Shown here in pieces: positions 14,643 through 15,750 of a stretch of DNA of 15,750 nt. This DNA is from an uncultured Prevotellaceae bacterium (GTDB lineage Bacteria > Bacteroidota > Bacteroidia > Bacteroidales > Bacteroidaceae). Each line of letters begins with the position of its first letter. Position 1 is the first letter of the stretch. The notes beneath the pieces are model-generated. The model was not told where the DNA came from. It did no database searches and worked only from the letters and a program-made list of their open reading frames with translations. The stretch spans positions 1 to 15,750 of the forward strand of contig CAMNHS010000019.1 in assembly GCA_946539635.1 (NCBI GenBank). Direction: 5' to 3'. A program made the translations under genes and the position numbers.

Positions 14643-15704
14643 ATGATGTTAGAAAAGATTGAAAAACTGACACAGGAAATCAAATCCCTGCATGCCAAGA
14701 ATGCAGAGGAACTGGAGGCCTTGCGTATTAAGTATCTCTCACGTAAGGGAGAGTTGCAGGCTCTGATGGCTGACTTCAAGAATGTTGCAGCAGAAGATAA
14801 GAAGACAGTAGGTATAAGGGTTAATGAGCTCAAGCAGCTTGCCTTTGATACCATCAATGGTCTTCGCAGCCAGCTTGCAAATGGTGAAGAAGGTGATGCT
14901 TGCGAATTGGACCTCACCCGTACTGCATACCCTGTAGAACTGGGTACCCGCCATCCTCTCTCTATTGTAAAGAATGAGATAGTAGAGATATTCCAGCGCA
15001 TGGGATTCACTCTTGCTGATGGCCCAGAGGTTGAGGATGACCTGCACATCTTCACAAAGATGAACTTTGCTGCTGACCATCCAGCTCGTGATATGCAAGA
15101 CACCTTCTTTGTGGAAGAGAGCAAGACTGGCGATGTAACAAAGAATATCCTTCTGCGTTCCCACACTTCTTCTGTACAGGCTCGTGTGATGGATATCGCA
15201 TCAAAGATGGGAGAAGAAGGCCTCCCTATTCGCGTCATCTGCCCGGGCCGAGTATATCGTAATGAGGCTATCACAGCACGTGCTCACTGCTTCTTCCATC
15301 AGATTGAGGGACTCTATATCGATGAAAATGTATCCTTCACAGACCTGAAGCAGGTGATGCTCACCTTTGCACGTGAACTCTTTGGTCCTGACACCAAGAT
15401 ACGCCTTCGTCCTTCTTACTTCCCATTCACAGAGCCATCGGCTGAGATGGATATCTCTTGCCATATCTGTGGCGGCGTAGGATGCGGATTCTGTAAGCAT
15501 ACCGGCTGGGTAGAGATTCTTGGTTGCGGCATGGTTGATCCAAACGTTCTGGAACTCTGCGGCATCGACTCAAAGAAGTATAGCGGTTATGCCTTCGGAC
15601 TTGGCGTAGAACGTATTACCAATCTGAAGTATCAGGTAAGCGACCTGCGTATGTTCTCTGAAAATGACAAGCGCTTCCTCGAAGAATTCGTTTCAGCAAA
15701 CTAA
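14643..15704 (+). CDS. pheS: Phenylalanine--tRNA ligase alpha subunit
   Basis: This is the catalytic subunit of the alpha2-beta2 phenylalanyl-tRNA synthetase; pheT (beta) is not in the window. The 353 residues begin with a coiled-coil tRNA-binding arm (about 1-85), followed by the class II core. Motif 1 is in RHPLSIVKNEIVEIFQRMGF, motif 2 in GRVYRNEAITARAHCFFHQ (Arg/Glu pair, phenylalanine and ATP site) and motif 3 in YAFGLGVERI. A four-cysteine knuckle, CHICGGVGCGFC (Cys273, 276, 281, 284), precedes GWVEILGCGMVDP and may bind zinc; such knuckles occur in many bacterial PheS outside the E. coli type. Two adjacent ATGs (14643 and 14646) are possible starts. The gap from dnaB is 37 AT-rich bases without a promoter box. 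A hairpin follows 21 bases after the stop. Confidence 0.97.
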   Translation: MMLEKIEKLTQEIKSLHAKNAEELEALRIKYLSRKGELQALMADFKNVAAEDKKTVGIRVNELKQLAFDTINGLRSQLANGEEGDACELDLTRTAYPVELGTRHPLSIVKNEIVEIFQRMGFTLADGPEVEDDLHIFTKMNFAADHPARDMQDTFFVEESKTGDVTKNILLRSHTSSVQARVMDIASKMGEEGLPIRVICPGRVYRNEAITARAHCFFHQIEGLYIDENVSFTDLKQVMLTFARELFGPDTKIRLRPSYFPFTEPSAEMDISCHICGGVGCGFCKHTGWVEILGCGMVDPNVLELCGIDSKKYSGYAFGLGVERITNLKYQVSDLRMFSENDKRFLEEFVSAN

Positions 15705-15725
15705 AAATACCCACATATAAAGTAG

Positions 15726-15750
15726 AAGGCTCCCCATTTCGGAGAGCCTT
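15726..15750 (+). terminator. Probable intrinsic terminator after pheS, cut by the window edge
   Basis: A perfect 7-base stem, AAGGCTC with GAGCCTT, can be extended by two C-G pairs around one mismatch and encloses a short ATTTC loop. The hairpin ends at the last base of the window, so the U-run that would confirm a Rho-independent terminator is not visible; the stem itself finishes in TT. It starts 21 bases downstream of the pheS stop and would end the rightward operon. Confidence 0.7.

Noticed and set aside
14624..15274. A 216-codon minus-strand open frame antisense to pheS.
   Set aside because: It is Ser/Arg-rich, as expected for an antisense frame, has no recognisable domain, and pheS on the other strand is certain.

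Overview
The window reads as a chromosomal segment from a member of the Bacteroidota, most likely a Prevotella-like Bacteroidales. The reasons are a TAnnTTTG-type promoter box, A-rich leaders without Shine-Dalgarno sequences, an MG2/plug-like surface protein, a DUF1573 protein, a Bacteroidota-style AddAB-like helicase-nuclease pair, and heptamer repeat tracts between genes. The genus assignment is an inference from protein style; no rRNA is present. Coding density is very high. I see no tRNA, rRNA, insertion sequence, prophage or CRISPR, and no gene-free stretch longer than about 120 bases.

Layout: two divergent gene trains start from a 118-base region (9187-9304). Leftward (minus strand) run an AddA/RecB-like helicase-nuclease (9186-6127), an AddB-like PD-(D/E)XK nuclease (6121-3377), a secreted MG2-domain protein with a plug-like C-terminus (3371-555), and thiamine pyrophosphokinase, which leaves the window at base 1. 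The first two gaps are only 5 bases, so this is very probably one transcript joining double-strand-break repair to an envelope protein and thiamine salvage.

Rightward (plus strand) run a WalJ/YycJ-like metallo-beta-lactamase-fold hydrolase, a secreted DUF1573 protein, an FprA-type flavodiiron protein, an HD-domain hydrolase, ispE, dnaB and pheS, ending at a hairpin at the right edge. Two junctions overlap (fprA/HD by 17 bases, ispE/dnaB by 23 bases), so the genes are probably read as one operon combining oxygen/NO detoxification with replication, isoprenoid synthesis and tRNA charging.

Most of the content is ordinary housekeeping. The strongest unexplained signal is a family of strict 7-base tandem repeats at three sites: the MG2/thiamine pyrophosphokinase junction (521-569), inside the AddB-like gene (5476-5510), and the HD/ispE junction (12219-12291). 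All three share the hexamer AACTCT, and in every case the pyrimidine-rich face is on the mRNA strand. At both gene junctions the stop codon of the upstream gene overlaps the array, and the array runs up to the start codon of the next gene. Inside the AddB-like gene the array is translated, and because its unit is not a multiple of three, gain or loss of a unit would shift the reading frame.
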